Assembly: GCA_019313725.1 (NCBI GenBank)
Contig: JAFDAT010000032.1
Span: forward strand, 1 to 15,160
DNA length: 15,160 bases
Direction: 5' to 3'
Source: Deltaproteobacteria bacterium
GTDB taxonomy: Bacteria; Desulfobacterota; Desulfobacteria; Desulfobacterales; B30-G6
Position 1 is the first letter of the stretch. Every line of letters begins with the position of its first letter. The notes beneath the pieces were generated by a model. It searched no databases, was not told the origin of the DNA, and worked only from the letters and a program-made list of their open reading frames with translations. The position numbers were made by a program, and so were the translations under genes. Positions 13,761 through 15,160 of the stretch are shown in pieces.

Positions 13761-14849
13761 TCAACCGTTTTTGCGTTCAAACGCCTGCATGAAATCGCAA
13801 AGCGCCCCGATAGCCTTCAGCGGAGTGGGATTGTAGATGGACGCCCGGCACCCGCCCACGGAGCGGTGCCCCTTCAAGCCGCCGAACCCGTTTTCAAGGG
13901 CCTTCTGAATAAAAGACTTTTCCAGGTCTTCGTCGGGAAGCCGGAAGGTCACGTTCATCACGGAACGGCTTCCCTGGGCTGCGGTCCCACTGTAAAACCC
14001 GCTCTCATCGATGACACCGTACAGCATCTCCGCCTTTTCCCGGTTCAGTGCTTCCATTTTTTCAAGACCGCCGACACTCTCCTCCAGCCACTTGAGCACC
14101 AACTGCACTGCATAAACGGCAAAGCAGGGCGGGGTGTTGAACATGGAGTTTTTGGCTGCAAAAGTGGAATACTTCAGCATGGTGGGAATGTTCTCCGGCA
14201 CCATTTTAAGAAAGTCATCACGCACGATCACCGTGCAAACCCCGGCAGGCCCCATGTTTTTCTGTGCCCCGGCATAAAAAAGGCCAAATTTGTCCGCATC
14301 AAAAGTCCTGCTCAATATGTCCGATGACATGTCGGCAATCAACGGCACGCCGCCGGTATCCGGGAATTCAGCCCACTGGGTTCCTTTGATGGTATTGTTG
14401 GACGTGACATGAACATATGCGGCACCTTCGCTGAAGGCTATATTTTCCGGAATATATGAAAAATTTTTGTCTTCCGAAGAGGCCACAACCTGGATCGTTT
14501 TGCCCTGAATCCGGGCTTCTTTAATCGCCTTGGCAGACCAGGTTCCGGTATTGACATAATCCGCATGTTTGCCTTCGGTCAAAAAATTCATCGGGATCAT
14601 GCAGAACTGCATGCTGGCTCCACCCTGCAGAAACAAAACCTGAAACCGATCATCGAGATTGAGAACACGTTTGATGCGCTCAACAGCATCGTTGATCACA
14701 TCGTCGAACCACTTGGACCGATGGCTCACCTCCGTAATGGACATCCCGGATCCTCTAAAATCCAGAAACGAGTCCTGTATCTCTTCCAGCACACTTAAGG
14801 GAAGGGCCGCCGGGCCCGCATTAAAATTATAAATTCTGTTGTCCGCCAT
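13761..14849 (-). CDS. serC: Phosphoserine aminotransferase
   Basis: A 362-residue PLP-dependent class V aminotransferase. It converts 3-phosphohydroxypyruvate and glutamate to O-phosphoserine in serine biosynthesis, and in many bacteria also serves pyridoxal phosphate synthesis. The N-terminus YNFNAGPAALP is diagnostic. GGAS (77-80) binds cofactor phosphate, the Schiff-base lysine is K197 in YAGAQKNMGPAG, and substrate-binding HRS and GGCR residues occur in GHRSVGGCRASIYNP near the C-terminus. The length equals that of typical SerC (about 360). On the minus strand, GGAGGAG (complement of 14857-14863) lies 7 bases before the ATG, a strong ribosome binding site. It is convergent with the hydrolase, and no serA follows it in the window. 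Confidence 0.96.
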   Translation of the reverse strand: MADNRIYNFNAGPAALPLSVLEEIQDSFLDFRGSGMSITEVSHRSKWFDDVINDAVERIKRVLNLDDRFQVLFLQGGASMQFCMIPMNFLTEGKHADYVNTGTWSAKAIKEARIQGKTIQVVASSEDKNFSYIPENIAFSEGAAYVHVTSNNTIKGTQWAEFPDTGGVPLIADMSSDILSRTFDADKFGLFYAGAQKNMGPAGVCTVIVRDDFLKMVPENIPTMLKYSTFAAKNSMFNTPPCFAVYAVQLVLKWLEESVGGLEKMEALNREKAEMLYGVIDESGFYSGTAAQGSRSVMNVTFRLPDEDLEKSFIQKALENGFGGLKGHRSVGGCRASIYNPTPLKAIGALCDFMQAFERKNG

Positions 14850-14933
14850 AGCCTGTCTCCTCCGTGATTTTCGATTTCCTGCGTGGAACGCTAAATTTGA
14901 TCAGTTACATCCTAATACAAACATTTGATCTTT

Positions 14934-14961
14934 ATTTGAACGATCGCAGTTCTATTGTCAA
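14934..14961 (-). promoter_or_regulatory. Candidate serC promoter
   Basis: On the minus strand, TTGACA (complement of 14956-14961) is followed after 16 bases by TCAAAT (complement of 14934-14939), 4/6 to the -10 consensus. Transcription would start near 14927, giving a leader of about 78 bases. The motif TCAAAT recurs at 14923-14928 and 14895-14900, the last two within GATCAAAT. The -35 is good and the -10 is only moderate. Confidence 0.4.
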
Positions 14962-14968
14962 ATAAAAT

Positions 14969-15008
14969 CGCCTGGGATGCCTTCAGGCGGTACGGCTGCG
15001 CCGCACCG
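14969..15008. repeat. Two adjacent GC-rich hairpins in the serC upstream spacer
   Basis: CGCCTG (14969-14974) pairs with CAGGCG (14984-14989). Partly overlapping it, CGGT-A-CGGC (14988-14996) pairs with GCCG-C-ACCG (15000-15008) across a TGC loop with one A/C mismatch. The two stems share two bases and may be mutually exclusive. They stand in an AT-rich divergent spacer (14850-15126) that holds no recognisable gene. They may be a regulatory or palindromic repeat element. Confidence 0.4.
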
Positions 15009-15021
15009 GATTATCATCATG

Positions 15022-15050
15022 TTGACAAATCCCGGCTTTAACTTTAGGGT
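15022..15050 (+). promoter_or_regulatory. Candidate promoter of the gene at the right edge
   Basis: A perfect TTGACA (15022-15027) is followed after 17 bases by TAGGGT (15045-15050), which keeps the three most conserved -10 positions (T, A and final T). Transcription would begin near 15057, about 70 bases before the ATG at 15127. Confidence 0.45.
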
Positions 15051-15126
15051 TTACTGATAAATTCTTAGGCAACTTTCTGGGGCTCGGCTAATCAAAAAAA
15101 TGAAGACTACGAAGGATCTATGAACC

Positions 15127-15160
15127 ATGAAAATTTTTAAATACCCTTCCCGGGCGGCTG
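15127..15160 (+). CDS. Start of a gene cut by the window edge, possibly histidinol dehydrogenase
   Basis: Only the first 11 codons are visible (MKIFKYPSRAA). ATG 15127 has GAAGGA at 15111-15116, 10 bases upstream, and a promoter candidate at 15022-15050. The N-terminus resembles what I recall of histidinol dehydrogenases (HisD) from related bacteria, but 11 residues cannot prove that. ATG 15120 and ATG 15100 in other frames meet stops within 7 codons. Confidence 0.5.
   Translation, partial: MKIFKYPSRAA

Noticed and set aside
15100..15123. Seven-codon frame (MKTTKDL) before the right-edge gene
   Set aside because: It has no ribosome binding site of its own and is likely chance. The AAGGA inside it serves ATG 15127.
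1..15160. CRISPR arrays, tRNA or rRNA genes, intact insertion sequences
   Set aside because: No regularly spaced repeats, tRNA-like cloverleaf, rRNA segment or transposase/integrase signature was seen on either strand by eye.

Overview
The window looks like a chromosomal segment of a Gram-negative, mesophilic, moderately GC-rich bacterium. The protein repertoire resembles sulfate-reducing Desulfobacterota (Desulfobacterales-like): a FmdB zinc-ribbon protein with an extended tail, a Thermotoga-type sirtuin beside a crotonase, a very long AsmA protein and a serC gene. That placement is inference from protein flavour, since no rRNA or other marker is present. An outer membrane is implied by the AsmA protein and by the signal peptides.

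Layout. 48-1312: a Bcr/CflA-type drug exporter with a clear sigma70-like promoter and a probable TTG start. 1313-1468: convergent spacer with two inverted repeats and one copy of a short dispersed repeat. 1469-2896 (minus): cardiolipin synthase, divergent from a M23 murein endopeptidase (3012-3893). 4010-6163: co-directional genes for a FmdB-family protein, a sirtuin deacylase and an enoyl-CoA hydratase-like crotonase. A hairpin-rich spacer carrying the second copy of the dispersed repeat lies just before the sirtuin.

6164-8966 looks like an accessory insertion. It begins with a relic made of a 43-nt piece of an asmA gene joined to what looks like the C-terminal tail of a LysR regulator. An AT-rich, orphan wbqC-like gene follows, and then a complete hipB-hipA toxin-antitoxin pair with a strong promoter and several candidate operators. 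The 43-nt piece recurs (39/43 identical, same reading frame) inside the intact asmA gene that follows, so the cargo is bracketed by direct repeats. This is the most unusual structure in the window.

8967-13683: a 1303-residue AsmA-family envelope protein with five tandem internal repeats. It is followed one base later by an exported alpha/beta hydrolase (lipase-like). Together they suggest a lipid-handling envelope module, possibly related in role to the nearby cardiolipin synthase. A terminator-like hairpin sits inside the last codons of the hydrolase. 13761-14849 (minus): phosphoserine aminotransferase (serC), convergent with the hydrolase. 14850-15126: divergent regulatory spacer with a promoter in each direction and GC-rich hairpins. 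15127-15160: the first 11 codons of another gene, perhaps hisD.

No tRNA, rRNA, CRISPR array, intact insertion sequence or integrase was seen. Apart from the repeat-flanked insertion, this is a mostly housekeeping and envelope region.
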